DNA of 39,669 nucleotides from Kiritimatiellia bacterium (GCA_900771325.1 CAAGNN010000004.1:1-39669); one strand, 5' to 3'. Positions 6,449 through 15,210 are shown, counted from the first letter of the stretch. A program made the numbers and translations. Notes: generated by a model from the sequence alone, not told the origin.

Positions 6449-7405
6449 ATGGCCGGAAGCGAAGCGCCCAAGAAGAACCTCTTTACCTTCCAGTTGACTG
6501 CCGAGCAGGCGGCCGACTTGGAGGCCGTCACCGCCGGGATGAGCGCCCTCGAGCGCGTCCAGGTGCCGTATACCACCCTCGCGCTCAAGAGTCGGGGGCT
6601 GACCATCAACCTCTACACCTCGGGCAAGCTGGTGGTGCAGGGGCGCGAGGCGGAGGAGTTTGTTCTCTTCACCTTGGAGCCGTTGGTGCTCAAGGCTGCG
6701 ACCGTGGGCTACGAGGCCGAGCTCGACCCCAAGATGTTCGCGCCGCACATGGGCAGCGACGAGAGTGGCAAGGGCGACATCTTCGGGCCTCTGGTCACCG
6801 TGGCGGCCTTTATTGACGAGCAGACTGGCAAGCGCCTGGCCGACCTGGGCATCCGCGACAGCAAGACCCTCTCGGCCACGAGCATCACCAAGCTCGCCAC
6901 TGAGGCGCGCAAGCTCATCGGCCGGCAGAACTGCGCCGTCGTCCTCCTCCGCCCGCCCACCTACAACACCCTTTACGGCAAGATTGCCAACCTCAACCGC
7001 CTCCTCGCCTGGTGCCACGCGCGCGCCATCGAGACCCTCGCCGAGCAGCGGCCGGACTGCACGCGCGCGGTCATCGACCAGTTCGCCCGGACCGAGAGCG
7101 TCATCAACCGCGCGCTGATGACCCGCGGCAAGCGGCTCACGGTCGAGCAGATGCACAAGGCCGAGCGCGACATTGCCGTAGCCACCGCCTCGGTCTTGGC
7201 GCGCGACCTCTTTGTGCGCGAGCTCAAGAAGCTGGAGGAGGCCGCCGGGATGCCGCTGCCCAAGGGCGCCGGGCCGCAGGTCCCCAAGACCCTCTCCGCC
7301 CTCATTGCCAAGCACGGGCCGGACTTCCTGCCGCAGGTGGCCAAGTGCCACTTCAAGACGGTCAAGCAGGCCCTGGGCCTCCCCTTTGACGACGACGAAG
7401 CATAG
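6449..7405 (+). CDS. rnhC: Ribonuclease HIII
   Basis: Cuts the RNA strand of RNA-DNA hybrids and removes R-loops and primers. 318 residues: a TBP-like substrate-binding domain (residues about 1-95, with ALKSRGLTINLYTSGKLVVQG typical of type HIII) and a catalytic domain starting at GSDESGKGDIFGP, where the acidic DE pair binds metal. Later acidic positions DSKTL and VIDQFA are also present. The extra N-terminal domain separates it from RNase HII. The ATG lies 2 bp after the pyrB stop, so translation is probably coupled. Confidence 0.93.
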   Translation: MAGSEAPKKNLFTFQLTAEQAADLEAVTAGMSALERVQVPYTTLALKSRGLTINLYTSGKLVVQGREAEEFVLFTLEPLVLKAATVGYEAELDPKMFAPHMGSDESGKGDIFGPLVTVAAFIDEQTGKRLADLGIRDSKTLSATSITKLATEARKLIGRQNCAVVLLRPPTYNTLYGKIANLNRLLAWCHARAIETLAEQRPDCTRAVIDQFARTESVINRALMTRGKRLTVEQMHKAERDIAVATASVLARDLFVRELKKLEEAAGMPLPKGAGPQVPKTLSALIAKHGPDFLPQVAKCHFKTVKQALGLPFDDDEA

Positions 7406-7418
7406 AAAGATTCCGCCG

Positions 7419-8753
7419 ATGGCCCTCTCTTACAACCGCCAACTCCGCCACTTCCGCCCGGCCGTGCCCTTCGTGGGCGAGTATGCGCCCCTGGGCGATA
7501 AGTCCCTCTCCCACCGCGCACTCCTCTTTGCGGCCCTGGCCGAAGGGGAGAGCGAGATCCGCAACTTCCCGGCCAGCGGCGTCATCTTTGCGATGATGCG
7601 CTGCCTGCGCGCGCTTGGCGTGGAGTGCACGCTGGATGAGACAACGCACGTCCTGCGCGTCAAGGGCGTGGGGTTGCGCGGTTTCAAGGACCCCGAAGCG
7701 CCGCTCGACTGCGGGAACTCCGCCACCACCCTGCGGCTCCTGGCCGGCGTGCTCGCCGGCGCCGGCGTCACCTGCACCCTCACCGGCACGGCCGGGCTCT
7801 GCAAGCGGCCGATGGACCGCATTGTCGAGCCGCTGCGCCTGATGGGCGCGGAGATTACCGCCACCAACGGCTGCGCGCCGCTCACCATCCGCCCGGCCAA
7901 GCTCACCGGCATCTCCTACACGCTCCCCGTGGCCTCGGCGCAGGTCAAGAGCTGCCTCCTCCTTGCCGGGCTCTACGCCGACGCGCCCACCGCCCTTCTC
8001 GAGCCCGGCCCCTCGCGCGACCACACCGAGCGGATGCTCTCGGCGATGGGCGTGCAGGTCCGCAATGTCGAGCGCCCGGCCTATGGCGCGGTGATGCTCC
8101 CCTTCGCCGGCACCCTCAAGCCGTTGAACCTCGACCTCCCCGGCGACATCTCTTCGGCCGCCTTCCTCCTCGTGCGCGCCATCCTTCTGCCCGGTAGCGA
8201 CTTCCGCATCCGCAATGTCTGCGTTAACCCCACGCGCACCGGCCTGCTTGAGGCCCTCGGCGACCTTGGGGCCGACCTCACCTTCGAGCGCGAAGCCACC
8301 CTCGCCGGCGAGCCGGTGGCGGACCTCCATATCCGTCACCGCGCCCTCCCCGCGCGCACCGAGCCCGTCGTCTTCGAGGGCGAGCGCATCGTGCGGATGA
8401 TTGACGAACTGCCCGCGCTCCTCATCGCCGCCACTGCCGCGCCCGCCACCACCCTGTTGCGCGATGCCGCCGAGCTGCGCACCAAGGAATCCGACCGCAT
8501 CCGCCTGATGGTCGACGGTCTGCGCGCCTTTGGTCTCGAGGTTGAGGAGTTCCCGGATGGTTGCCGCCTGGAGGGGCACCCCGCCCTGCTCCAACCGCCG
8601 GCCGACCCCGTGCGTATCCACACCGCCGGCGACCACCGCGTGGCGATGTGCTTCGCCCTCCTCGCCACCCAGACCGAGGCCGCCGTCGAGATCGACGACT
8701 TCGATTGCGTCCGCGAGTCTTTCCCCGACTTCTTCGCCCTTTGCGGCCTATGA
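7419..8753 (+). CDS. aroA: 3-phosphoshikimate 1-carboxyvinyltransferase (EPSP synthase)
   Basis: Joins shikimate 3-phosphate and phosphoenolpyruvate, the sixth step of the chorismate pathway. 444 residues from the ATG at 7419, 13 bp after rnhC. GDKSLSHRA carries the substrate lysine (residue 28). SAQVKSCLLLAGL and the C-terminal KESDRI and AGDHRVAM motifs are intact. The phosphoenolpyruvate loop reads CGNSATTLRLL, so Ala102 stands where E. coli has Gly96. Natural Ala here is typical of glyphosate-insensitive class II enzymes such as CP4. The stop overlaps the next start as ATGA. Confidence 0.94.
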   Translation: MALSYNRQLRHFRPAVPFVGEYAPLGDKSLSHRALLFAALAEGESEIRNFPASGVIFAMMRCLRALGVECTLDETTHVLRVKGVGLRGFKDPEAPLDCGNSATTLRLLAGVLAGAGVTCTLTGTAGLCKRPMDRIVEPLRLMGAEITATNGCAPLTIRPAKLTGISYTLPVASAQVKSCLLLAGLYADAPTALLEPGPSRDHTERMLSAMGVQVRNVERPAYGAVMLPFAGTLKPLNLDLPGDISSAAFLLVRAILLPGSDFRIRNVCVNPTRTGLLEALGDLGADLTFEREATLAGEPVADLHIRHRALPARTEPVVFEGERIVRMIDELPALLIAATAAPATTLLRDAAELRTKESDRIRLMVDGLRAFGLEVEEFPDGCRLEGHPALLQPPADPVRIHTAGDHRVAMCFALLATQTEAAVEIDDFDCVRESFPDFFALCGL

Positions 8754-9589
8754 TTGACCTGCACGCCCATTCCACGGCCAGCGATGGCTCGCTCTCGCCC
8801 ACGGAGCTGGCCGAGACCGCCGTCCGCGCCGGGCTAACCACCCTCGCCCTCACCGACCACGATTGCGCCAAGGGGCTACCCGAGTTTCTCGCCGCGGCCA
8901 AGCCGCTCGGCCTGCGCGCCATTCCGGGCATTGAGCTCTCGGCCGAGGTGCCCAGCGGTCAGCTTCACTTGGTGGGCCTCGCCTTCAACTATCAGGACCC
9001 GGCCCTCACCGCGCGCTTTGCCCGCTTGCTCGGCGGCCGCTCCGAGCGCAACGCCCTCATCCTCGAGGCTCTCAACCAGGGCGGCATCGCGATGACCGAG
9101 GCCGAGGTCCGCGCCTTTGCCGGCGATGAGTTGGTCAGCCGCGTACACTTTGCCCAGGCGCTCATTGCCAAGGGCCACGCCAGCGACGTCAAGGATGCCT
9201 TCGCGCGCTTCATCGCCAAAGGCGCGCCCTTCTATCGCGATCGCTTCCGCTACACGCCGGCTGAGTGTTTGGAGATGATTCACGCCGCCGGGGGCGTGGT
9301 GATGATGGCCCACCCGCTGAGCTTGACAACCGACTGGGTCGAGCTCGACGCGCGTGTGGCCGAGCTCAAAGCTTTGGGTCTCGACGGGATGGAGTGCTAC
9401 TATTCCACTTACGACCAGGAGACGACGCTGAACCTTCTGCGTCTCGCGCGCCGCCACAACCTGGTGCCTTCGGTGGGCAGCGACTTCCACGGCGCGCCTA
9501 AGCCCGACATCTTCCTGGGCCGCCTCCCGGTCCCCTCAGAGACGGAAGCCGCGTTGCTCGCGTTGCTCGCGCGCTGCGCTAACCGCTAG
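8750..9589 (+). CDS. PHP-domain phosphoesterase (RnmA/TrpH/YciV type)
   Basis: 279 residues with all PHP metal motifs: DLHAHSTASDGSLSP at the N-terminus, LTDHD, PGIELSAE, MAHPLSL and the terminal GSDFHG. The layout matches the family whose E. coli member acts as 3',5'-nucleoside bisphosphate phosphatase and 5'-3' exonuclease on short RNA, and matures 5S and 23S rRNA ends. A small inserted helical domain (about residues 85-165) is usual. The start overlaps the aroA stop by 4 bp. The stop shares the palindrome CTAG (9586-9589) with the stop of the convergent uup gene. The nuclease role is inferred from family. Confidence 0.88.
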   Translation: MIDLHAHSTASDGSLSPTELAETAVRAGLTTLALTDHDCAKGLPEFLAAAKPLGLRAIPGIELSAEVPSGQLHLVGLAFNYQDPALTARFARLLGGRSERNALILEALNQGGIAMTEAEVRAFAGDELVSRVHFAQALIAKGHASDVKDAFARFIAKGAPFYRDRFRYTPAECLEMIHAAGGVVMMAHPLSLTTDWVELDARVAELKALGLDGMECYYSTYDQETTLNLLRLARRHNLVPSVGSDFHGAPKPDIFLGRLPVPSETEAALLALLARCANR

Positions 9590-11373
9590 CCCAGCCGCTG
9601 AGCTTTCTCTTCCAGTTCGCAGTATTGCTCGAAGGCTTCGTCGAGCTCGGCTTGGCGTTTGGCCAGGGTCTCGGAGAGGGCCGCGTAGTCGGCGCCGGGC
9701 TGCAGGAGCGCGGCGTTGAGCTCGGCCACCTCGCCCTCCAGCGCCTCGATGCGCTCGGGGAGGGATTGCAAGAGCCGCTGTTCCTTGTAGGAGAGGCGCT
9801 CGGAGCGGTTGGCGCGGCGGGGCTGCGCGGCCGGTTCGGGCGCCTCGGCCTTCTCGGGGGCGGACGCGGTTTGGGCGGCTTGGGCGGCCTGCCGCTCGCG
9901 GATGGCCTCGTAGTCGGAGTAGCCGCCGGGATAGGCGGTCACGCGGCCACCCTCCACAACGAGGACGGAAGTGACCACGCGGTCGATGAAGTCGCGGTCG
10001 TGCGAGACGAGCAGGAGGGTGCCGGCGTAGTTCGCGAGCTGCTCTTCCAGGAGCTCGAGGGTCTCGATGTCGAGGTCGTTGGTCGGCTCGTCCATCACCA
10101 GCACATTGCCGGGATTGAGGAAGAGGCGCGCCAGCAGGACGCGGGCGCGCTCGCCGCCGGAGAGCGCCTTGACCGGGGTCCGCGCCCGCTCCGGCGTGAA
10201 GAGGAAGTCGCCCAGGTAGCCATAGAGATGCTTGCGGACCCCGCCAATGGTGACGAACTCCTTGCCCTCGGCCACGTTCTCGGCGACGGTGGCCTCCGGG
10301 TCGAGTGCGCCGCGCAGTTGGTCGAAGAAGGCGGGCTGGACGTTCGCGCCGAGGCGCTGCTCGCCGGCTTGGGGCGTCAGTTGGCCGAGGAGCAGACGCA
10401 GGAGCGTGGTCTTGCCGGCGCCATTGGTGCCGAGGATGCCGATGCGCTCGCCGCGCAGGATCCGGAGCGAGACATCGCGCAAGATGGGGCGCTCGGGGTC
10501 GTAGCCGAAGGTGACGCCCTCGCAGCGGTAGACCAGGTCGCCCGTGCGCCCGCCTTCGGCCGCGAGGGAGAGGGAGGCCTTGCCCACCTGACTGCGGCGC
10601 TGGGCGAACTCCTCGCGCAGCTTCATTAGGGCGGCCACGCGCCCTTCGTTGCGGCAGGTGCGGGCCTTCACGCCCCGGCGGAGCCAGGCCTCTTCCTCGG
10701 AGAGTTTCTTGGACTTGCGCTCCCAGTAGACGGCTTCGTCGGCGAGGAGCTCGGCCTTGCGGCGGAGGAAGGTGGGATAGTCGCAGTCCCAGCCCGAGAG
10801 GATGCCGCGGTCGAGGTCGAAGACCGTGCGGGCGACGGCGCGGAGGAAGGCGCGGTCGTGGGTGATAAAGAGGCAGGCGAAGGGGGCGGAGGCGAGGAAC
10901 TTCTCCAGCCAGCGGATGGAGGGAATGTCGAGGTGGTTGGTGGGCTCGTCCAAGAGCAGCAGGTGCGGCTCCTTGGCCAGGGCGCACCCGAGCAGAACGC
11001 GGCGGCGCAGGCCGCCGGAGAGGGCGTTGAAGGGCGTCTCGGCCGGGAGCTCCAGGCGGGTGCACAGGGCATCGGCAACGTGTTCGCGCGCCGGGTCGGC
11101 CAAGGCTGCAAGGAGGTTCTCGCGGACGGTGCCGGGGCGGTCCTCGGGGACATCCTGCGGCAGATAGGCCACGCGCAGGCCGTTCTGGCGGAGCACCTCG
11201 CCGCTATCGGGCTCGTGGATGCCGGCGAGGACCTTGAGGAGGGTGGACTTGCCTTCGCCGTTACGACCGGTGACGCAGGCGCGCGCGCCCGGTTCGATGG
11301 AGAGGGAGATGCCCTCGAGCACCGGCGCGTTGCCGAAGCCGAGGGTGACGTTGTGCAGGGTGATGAGGGCCAT
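9586..11373 (-). CDS. uup: ABC-F family ATPase, Uup type
   Basis: Soluble ABC-F protein (595 aa) with two ATPase domains and no membrane part. Domain 1 has GRNGEGKSTLL, LSGGLRRRVLLG and LLLLDEPTNHLD. Domain 2 has GTNGAGKTTLL, LSGGERARVLLARLF and VLVMDEPTNDLD. The linker between them is the basic/helical region around KSKKLSEEEAWLRRGVKARTCRNEGR. The C-terminal 75 residues are a coiled coil (SLPERIEALEGEVAELNA), the mark of Uup. Uup acts on ribosomes and DNA branch structures. The start at 11373 lies 24 bp after hisA with no clear ribosome site. Confidence 0.92.
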   Translation of the reverse strand: MALITLHNVTLGFGNAPVLEGISLSIEPGARACVTGRNGEGKSTLLKVLAGIHEPDSGEVLRQNGLRVAYLPQDVPEDRPGTVRENLLAALADPAREHVADALCTRLELPAETPFNALSGGLRRRVLLGCALAKEPHLLLLDEPTNHLDIPSIRWLEKFLASAPFACLFITHDRAFLRAVARTVFDLDRGILSGWDCDYPTFLRRKAELLADEAVYWERKSKKLSEEEAWLRRGVKARTCRNEGRVAALMKLREEFAQRRSQVGKASLSLAAEGGRTGDLVYRCEGVTFGYDPERPILRDVSLRILRGERIGILGTNGAGKTTLLRLLLGQLTPQAGEQRLGANVQPAFFDQLRGALDPEATVAENVAEGKEFVTIGGVRKHLYGYLGDFLFTPERARTPVKALSGGERARVLLARLFLNPGNVLVMDEPTNDLDIETLELLEEQLANYAGTLLLVSHDRDFIDRVVTSVLVVEGGRVTAYPGGYSDYEAIRERQAAQAAQTASAPEKAEAPEPAAQPRRANRSERLSYKEQRLLQSLPERIEALEGEVAELNAALLQPGADYAALSETLAKRQAELDEAFEQYCELEEKAQRLG

Positions 11374-11397
11374 CGTGCGGAGGGGTGGGGGGCGGCT

Positions 11398-12126
11398 TTA
11401 GCGGCAGGCGGCAATCATCGCCGGGAGGGTGGTGGTGCCTTCGTAGAGCGCCTTGCCGACAATCGCGCCCCAGAGGTTCGGGCAGCCCAATGCGCAGAGC
11501 GCCGTCACGTGCTCGGGCAGCGAGACGCCCCCAGAGGCGGTGATCTTCACGCCGGGGACGGCCTCGGCCATCTGCTGCATTGCCGGGAGGTTGGTGCCGC
11601 CGAGCATTCCGTCGGTGGCGGTGTCGGTGTAGATGATGTGCGCCACGCCCAGGTCGGCCACGCGCTTGGCCAAATCGGTCGCCAGGACCGTCGAGGTCTC
11701 CACCCAGCCCTTGGTCTGAACGAAGCCGCCGCGCGCGTCAATCCCCACGGCCACGCGCTCGCCGCCATAGGCCTTCACCCACCGCGCCAGCTCGGCGGTG
11801 TCTTCCAGCGCGCGCGTGCCGATGATCGCCCGCGCCACGCCCGCCTCCAGCAGCGCTTCGAGCGCCGCCTGCGTGCGAATGCCGCCGCCCACTTCCACGG
11901 CCAGACCGCTCTCGCGGACAATCTCGGCAATCACTTGCGTGTGGCGCGGCTCGCCGGCAAAGGCGCCATCGAGATCCACCACGTGCAGATCCGCCGCGCC
12001 GGCCTCGCGAAAAGCCCGCGCCTGGGCCACCGGGTCGCGCGAATAGATGGTGCAGTCCTCGGCGCGCCCCTGTTTCAGGCGGACGCAGCAACCGTTCATC
12101 AGGTCAATCGCGGGCAAAATGCGCAT
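11398..12126 (-). CDS. hisA: Phosphoribosylformimino-5-aminoimidazole carboxamide ribotide isomerase
   Basis: Histidine pathway isomerase with a TIM-barrel fold, 242 residues from the ATG at 12126 (AAAGGAG upstream). ILPAIDLMNGCCVRLKQG carries the catalytic Asp at the N-terminus. VDLDGAFAG, VEVGGGIRT, GTRALED, VGIDARGG, TDTATDGMLGG (second catalytic Asp) and ASGGVSLPEHV follow in the order typical of HisA. HisA and not HisF is chosen for the LPAIDL and LDGAFAG forms. No other his gene is near. It is first in a unit with uup and has its own promoter. Confidence 0.93.
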   Translation of the reverse strand: MRILPAIDLMNGCCVRLKQGRAEDCTIYSRDPVAQARAFREAGAADLHVVDLDGAFAGEPRHTQVIAEIVRESGLAVEVGGGIRTQAALEALLEAGVARAIIGTRALEDTAELARWVKAYGGERVAVGIDARGGFVQTKGWVETSTVLATDLAKRVADLGVAHIIYTDTATDGMLGGTNLPAMQQMAEAVPGVKITASGGVSLPEHVTALCALGCPNLWGAIVGKALYEGTTTLPAMIAACR

Positions 12127-12158
12127 GGCTTCTCCTTTGTAGGGCTCAAAATACGCGC

Positions 12159-12164
12159 ATTGTA
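12159..12164 (-). promoter_or_regulatory. -10 box of hisA-uup
   Basis: TACAAT on the minus strand, with the predicted start about 25 bp before the ATG. The -35 region is GC-rich and poorly defined. Confidence 0.5.
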
Positions 12165-12232
12165 GCATATCCGTGCGCCTACGGCGCGCGAGGGGGCGGA
12201 GCCCGCACCTCGCGGCGGCCCACCGGGCCGCC

Positions 12233-12274
12233 CCAAAACAAGGGGGCCGCCGTGAGGCGACCCCCTTGTTTTGG
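12233..12274 (-). terminator. Terminator of the cupin-VOC-dhaKL-lsrF operon
   Basis: A perfect 14-bp stem (12233-12246 with 12261-12274) with an inner CGCC-GTGA-GGCG hairpin. The minus-strand 3' arm ends in TTGTTTTGG. It lies 19 bp beyond the lsrF-like stop. Confidence 0.88.
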
Positions 12275-12292
12275 ATGGGCAGGAAGCAGGCC

Positions 12293-13162
12293 TTACTTGG
12301 CCAGGTCCTGATACATCTGGAACGCTTCGTCGGGCTTGAGCCCCTTGTGGATGACGGCGCTGACGGCCTGGATCATCGCAGCGGGGTGCTCGGACTGGAA
12401 GACATTGCGGCCCATATCCACGCCGGCGGCACCGTCGTTGATGGCCTTGTAGGCAATCTCGAGGGCCTCGCGCTCGGGGACCTTCTTGCCGCCGGCGATA
12501 ACGATCGGCACGGGGCAGGCAGCGGTCACGGTCTCGAAGCCTTCGGTGTAGTAGGTCTTGACGATGTTGGCGCCATTCTCAGCGCACATACGCGTGGCCA
12601 GACGGAAGTACTTCGCGTCGCGGGTCATCTGCTTGCCCACGGCCGTCACGCCCATCACCGGGATGCCATACTTCTGGCCGATGTCCACGGTGTGGTAGAG
12701 GTTGGCCACGGTCTTGGCCTCGGTGAGCTCATCGCCGATGGCGACCATCACGGCCATCGCTGCGGCGTTGACGCGGATGGCGTCTTCGGCGGCAATGACC
12801 ACGTTGTCGTTGAGGTTGGTGAGGATCGAGGTGCCGGCGTCGGAGCGCAGGCAGACCGGGACGGTGTTGGTCGGCGGGATGACCGAGCGCAACACACCGC
12901 GGGTGCACATCAGGCAGTCGGCGTATTCCAGCAGCGGCACGATGGAGAGGTCGATGCGCTCGACGCCGCCCGTCGGCCCCATAATGAAGCCGTGGTCGCA
13001 CGCGAGCATCAGCGACTTGCCGTCCGCGCCGAAGATGCGCGAGAGGCGGTTCTTCATACCCCAGTCGAGGTTGCCGCAGCCCTTGAGCGGGAAGCCGGCG
13101 GTCGCTTGCGGAGTGCCCACGCCAAAGGCGGAGGCCTCCTTGAAGTTATCCATATCAGGCAT
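12293..13162 (-). CDS. LsrF-like thiolase/class I aldolase (DhnA family)
   Basis: 289 residues, closely matching E. coli LsrF along its length as I remember it: LKGCGNLDWGM, RLSRIF, LACDHGFIMGPTGGVERID, ADCLMCTRGVLRSV, VKTYYTEGFE (Schiff-base lysine), CPVPIVIAGGKK and GVDMGRNVFQS. LsrF moves an acetyl unit from 3-hydroxy-2,4-pentanedione 5-phosphate to CoA at the end of autoinducer-2 breakdown, giving dihydroxyacetone phosphate. Relatives in COG1830 are fructose-bisphosphate aldolases. Here it ends an operon with a DhaK/DhaL kinase and lacks LsrK and LsrG, so the substrate may be a different phosphoketose. Its ribosome site lies in a short hairpin (13176-13189). Confidence 0.85.
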   Translation of the reverse strand: MPDMDNFKEASAFGVGTPQATAGFPLKGCGNLDWGMKNRLSRIFGADGKSLMLACDHGFIMGPTGGVERIDLSIVPLLEYADCLMCTRGVLRSVIPPTNTVPVCLRSDAGTSILTNLNDNVVIAAEDAIRVNAAAMAVMVAIGDELTEAKTVANLYHTVDIGQKYGIPVMGVTAVGKQMTRDAKYFRLATRMCAENGANIVKTYYTEGFETVTAACPVPIVIAGGKKVPEREALEIAYKAINDGAAGVDMGRNVFQSEHPAAMIQAVSAVIHKGLKPDEAFQMYQDLAK

Positions 13163-13175
13163 TTGGGAGTTCCTT

Positions 13176-13189
13176 TACTTAAAGGGTTG
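13176..13189 (-). promoter_or_regulatory. Small hairpin covering the lsrF-like ribosome site
   Basis: CCTTTA-AG-TAAAGG on the minus strand. The 3' arm is the ribosome site AAAGGA about 8-13 bp before the ATG at 13162, so pairing could damp translation until the upstream dhaL ribosome arrives. Confidence 0.35.
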
Positions 13190-13199
13190 TGAGGGGGCC

Positions 13200-13799
13200 T
13201 TAGGCGAAGGCCCCGAAGATAACGGCCATCGAGGCCGAACCAGCGTCAATCGCGCCAATGGAGCGTTCGCCCAGGTTGCGGGCGCGGCCGAACTTGGCCT
13301 GCATCTTGGCGGTGGCTTCCGAGCCGGCCTTGGCGGCCGCGGCGGCGGCGGCGAACATCGCCGCCTCGCCCTGGCCCTTGGCGGCCACGAGGGCCTCAGT
13401 GGCCGGCTGGAGGGCGTCCATCATCGTCTTGTCGCCCGCGCGGGCCTTGGTGATGGCGCAGACTTCCTCGAAGCCGCCCTCGAACATCTCGGCGAGCGCC
13501 TCGGCATCGAGCTCGGTCTTGCCGGCATCGACGGCATCGGCCATCCCTTCGCACCACGCGCCGTAGAGCGAGGAGGTGGAGCCGGAGGCTTCGGTCTCGA
13601 GCTTTTCAGCCATATCGGTGATGTAGCTCTTGAAGTCGTCGCCTTCGGCGTGGACGATGGCCTTGAGGGCGGCGACGATGGCGGTGCCGTGGTCGCCGTC
13701 GCCACCGGTGGCGGCGTCGAGTTCAGAGAAGTGCTTCTCGCCGGCGTTGATGGCCTCTTGGGCCTTCAGCCAGATAGCCTTGAACTGTTCAAGCGTCAT
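13200..13799 (-). CDS. dhaL: Dihydroxyacetone kinase-type subunit DhaL
   Basis: 199-residue all-helical nucleotide-binding subunit of a two-part Dha kinase. The N-terminus holds TGGDGDHGTAI, with the Asp residues that bind two magnesium ions and the nucleotide. GSTSSLYGAWCEGMADAV and the C-terminal GSEATAKMQAKFGRARNLGERSIGAID-like region match DhaL. AAGGAG precedes the ATG at 13799. The gene starts 9 bp after dhaK. No dhaM is in view, so whether the donor is ATP or the PTS chain is not settled. Confidence 0.88.
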   Translation of the reverse strand: MTLEQFKAIWLKAQEAINAGEKHFSELDAATGGDGDHGTAIVAALKAIVHAEGDDFKSYITDMAEKLETEASGSTSSLYGAWCEGMADAVDAGKTELDAEALAEMFEGGFEEVCAITKARAGDKTMMDALQPATEALVAAKGQGEAAMFAAAAAAAKAGSEATAKMQAKFGRARNLGERSIGAIDAGSASMAVIFGAFA

Positions 13800-13808
13800 G
13801 GGGGCTCC

Positions 13809-14813
13809 TTAACCGTTGACGGTCCAGTAGGGGGTGTTGGCCTTGGCCTTGAGGAGGGCCTCGCAGGTGGGGCAGACCTTGGCCAGGATCATCTGGAAGC
13901 CGGCCATCTCCTGGACGGTGAGTAGCTCGGTGGCCAGGCCGTTGGTGAGGGTGATCCCCCGCCCGGCGAGGACCTTGGCGGCCGCGCGGTAGCAGATGAG
14001 CATTTCCATCGCGGTGGTGGCGCCCGAACCGTTGATGATGAGCAGGGCACGGTCGCCGGACTGCAGCTTGGTGGCGTCGATGAGCTTCTCGACCATAATC
14101 TTGGCCGTGGCGTCAGCCGTCTGCATCTTCATAATGCCGCCGCCGCCTTCGCCGTGCTGGCCCATGCCGATTTCCATCTCGTCATCGGCGAGCGCGCCGA
14201 TCTCGGCGCCATTCTGCGGGTGGGTGGCCACCTTGAGCGCCACCGAGAGGGTCGCCAGGTGAGCGTGGAAGTTCTGGCCAATCGCGAGCACTTCATCGAT
14301 GGTCTTGCCCTGCTCGCACGCAGCGCCCATCACCTTCATCAGCGGGATGCAGCCGCCCAGACCGCGACGGTCCTCGGGGTCGGCATCAATGCCCGGGGCG
14401 ATGTCTTCTTGGACGATGATTTCCTTGACGGCGATGCCGGCCTTCTCGGCCAGACGCAGGGCCTTGCGGGCGGCCATGCGGTCGCCATTGTGGTTGAGGG
14501 TGAGCAGGATGATGCCAGCCGGGCGGGCGAACATTTCGATGGCCTCAAAGACTTTCGGACCGCCGGGGGCGGCAAAGACGTCGCCAGCGACCGCCGCGTC
14601 AGCCATACCCTCGCCCACGAAGCCGTGCATCGCCGGCTCGTGACCGGTGCCGCCGAAGCAGATCAGGGCCACCTTGTCCTGGGCCTTGGGGGTTGCGCGC
14701 ACCACGATGCGCTCATTGACAATCTTGACCTTGTCGGAGTAGGCCATCGCGAGGCCTTCGAGCATCTCGGCGGTGAGGTTCGCCGGGTCGTTCATAAACT
14801 TCTTCATCGGCAT
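13809..14813 (-). CDS. dhaK: Dihydroxyacetone kinase-type subunit DhaK
   Basis: 334-residue substrate-binding subunit. FGGTGHEPAMHGFVGEGM and GDVFAAP match the DhaK core. IGMGQHGEGGGG places the conserved His at residue 220; this His binds the keto group of the substrate as a hemiaminal, so the substrate is a small ketone sugar. The C-terminal part (GATTAMEMLICYRAA) is intact, and a near-terminal CPTCEALLKA is unusual. AAAGGAG precedes the ATG at 14813. Family members act on dihydroxyacetone, erythrulose and related ketoses; the operon suggests a longer ketose feeding the LsrF-like enzyme. Confidence 0.9.
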   Translation of the reverse strand: MPMKKFMNDPANLTAEMLEGLAMAYSDKVKIVNERIVVRATPKAQDKVALICFGGTGHEPAMHGFVGEGMADAAVAGDVFAAPGGPKVFEAIEMFARPAGIILLTLNHNGDRMAARKALRLAEKAGIAVKEIIVQEDIAPGIDADPEDRRGLGGCIPLMKVMGAACEQGKTIDEVLAIGQNFHAHLATLSVALKVATHPQNGAEIGALADDEMEIGMGQHGEGGGGIMKMQTADATAKIMVEKLIDATKLQSGDRALLIINGSGATTAMEMLICYRAAAKVLAGRGITLTNGLATELLTVQEMAGFQMILAKVCPTCEALLKAKANTPYWTVNG

Positions 14814-14825
14814 AGCAGCTCTCCT

Positions 14826-15140
14826 TTACTTGGCCTGGTAGAACTCGACGACGGTGTCGTTATCGTAGACGAAGGCGATGTAGGCGCCACCCACGTCCAT
14901 CTTGTCCCAGAGGATCGCCTTGCCGGCAATGGCTTCATCGATGTTGTCGACGGCGTAGGCCACGTGGGGCTGCTCCTGGATGGCGGCGGCCATCGGGGAA
15001 TCGACCTCGAAGTAGAGGAACTCGATCGAGTACTTATCCTTGGAAGCGTCGGTGACCCAGACCTTGAGCGGGGCCATATAGATCATATCAGGCAGCTTTT
15101 CGCCGACAATCATGCCGGTGTGCATATACTTCATCGTCAT
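14826..15140 (-). CDS. Small VOC (glyoxalase-fold)-like protein
   Basis: 104 residues. The layout resembles a half VOC domain: N-terminal HTGMIVGEKLP, mid-protein SIEFLYFEVDSP, then QPHVAYAVDNIDEAIAG and the final AYIAFVYDNDTVVEFYQ, where VOC enzymes place a metal-binding His and Glu. VOC proteins catalyse isomerisations, epimerisations and lyase steps on oxo-compounds. In this operon a phosphoketose isomerase or epimerase would fit, taking the place LsrG has in the AI-2 route. That is inference. ATG at 15140 with GAAAGG upstream; a second in-frame ATG lies at 15134. Confidence 0.7.
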   Translation of the reverse strand: MTMKYMHTGMIVGEKLPDMIYMAPLKVWVTDASKDKYSIEFLYFEVDSPMAAAIQEQPHVAYAVDNIDEAIAGKAILWDKMDVGGAYIAFVYDNDTVVEFYQAK

Positions 15141-15181
15141 ACGCGAGAACCTTTCGGTGGGGGTGGGTTAAAGGGAAGGGT

Positions 15182-15203
15182 GGGGCGCGGAAGGCCGCGC
15201 CCC
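15182..15203 (-). other. Intercistronic hairpin between the cupin and VOC genes
   Basis: A 9-bp GC stem (15182-15190 with 15195-15203) with a 4-nt loop and no T-tract, 7 bp after the cupin stop. It may protect mRNA or give differential expression. Confidence 0.5.
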
Positions 15204-15210
15204 GGCGCCA

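Noticed and set aside
9586..9589. Frameshift or misassembly at the PHP/uup junction
   Set aside because: Both proteins end at the expected length; the stops simply share the CTAG palindrome in convergent genes.
12293..13162. Plain fructose-bisphosphate aldolase
   Set aside because: The sequence follows E. coli LsrF closely through the N-terminal and active-site blocks, more than archaeal-type aldolases; the substrate is still open.
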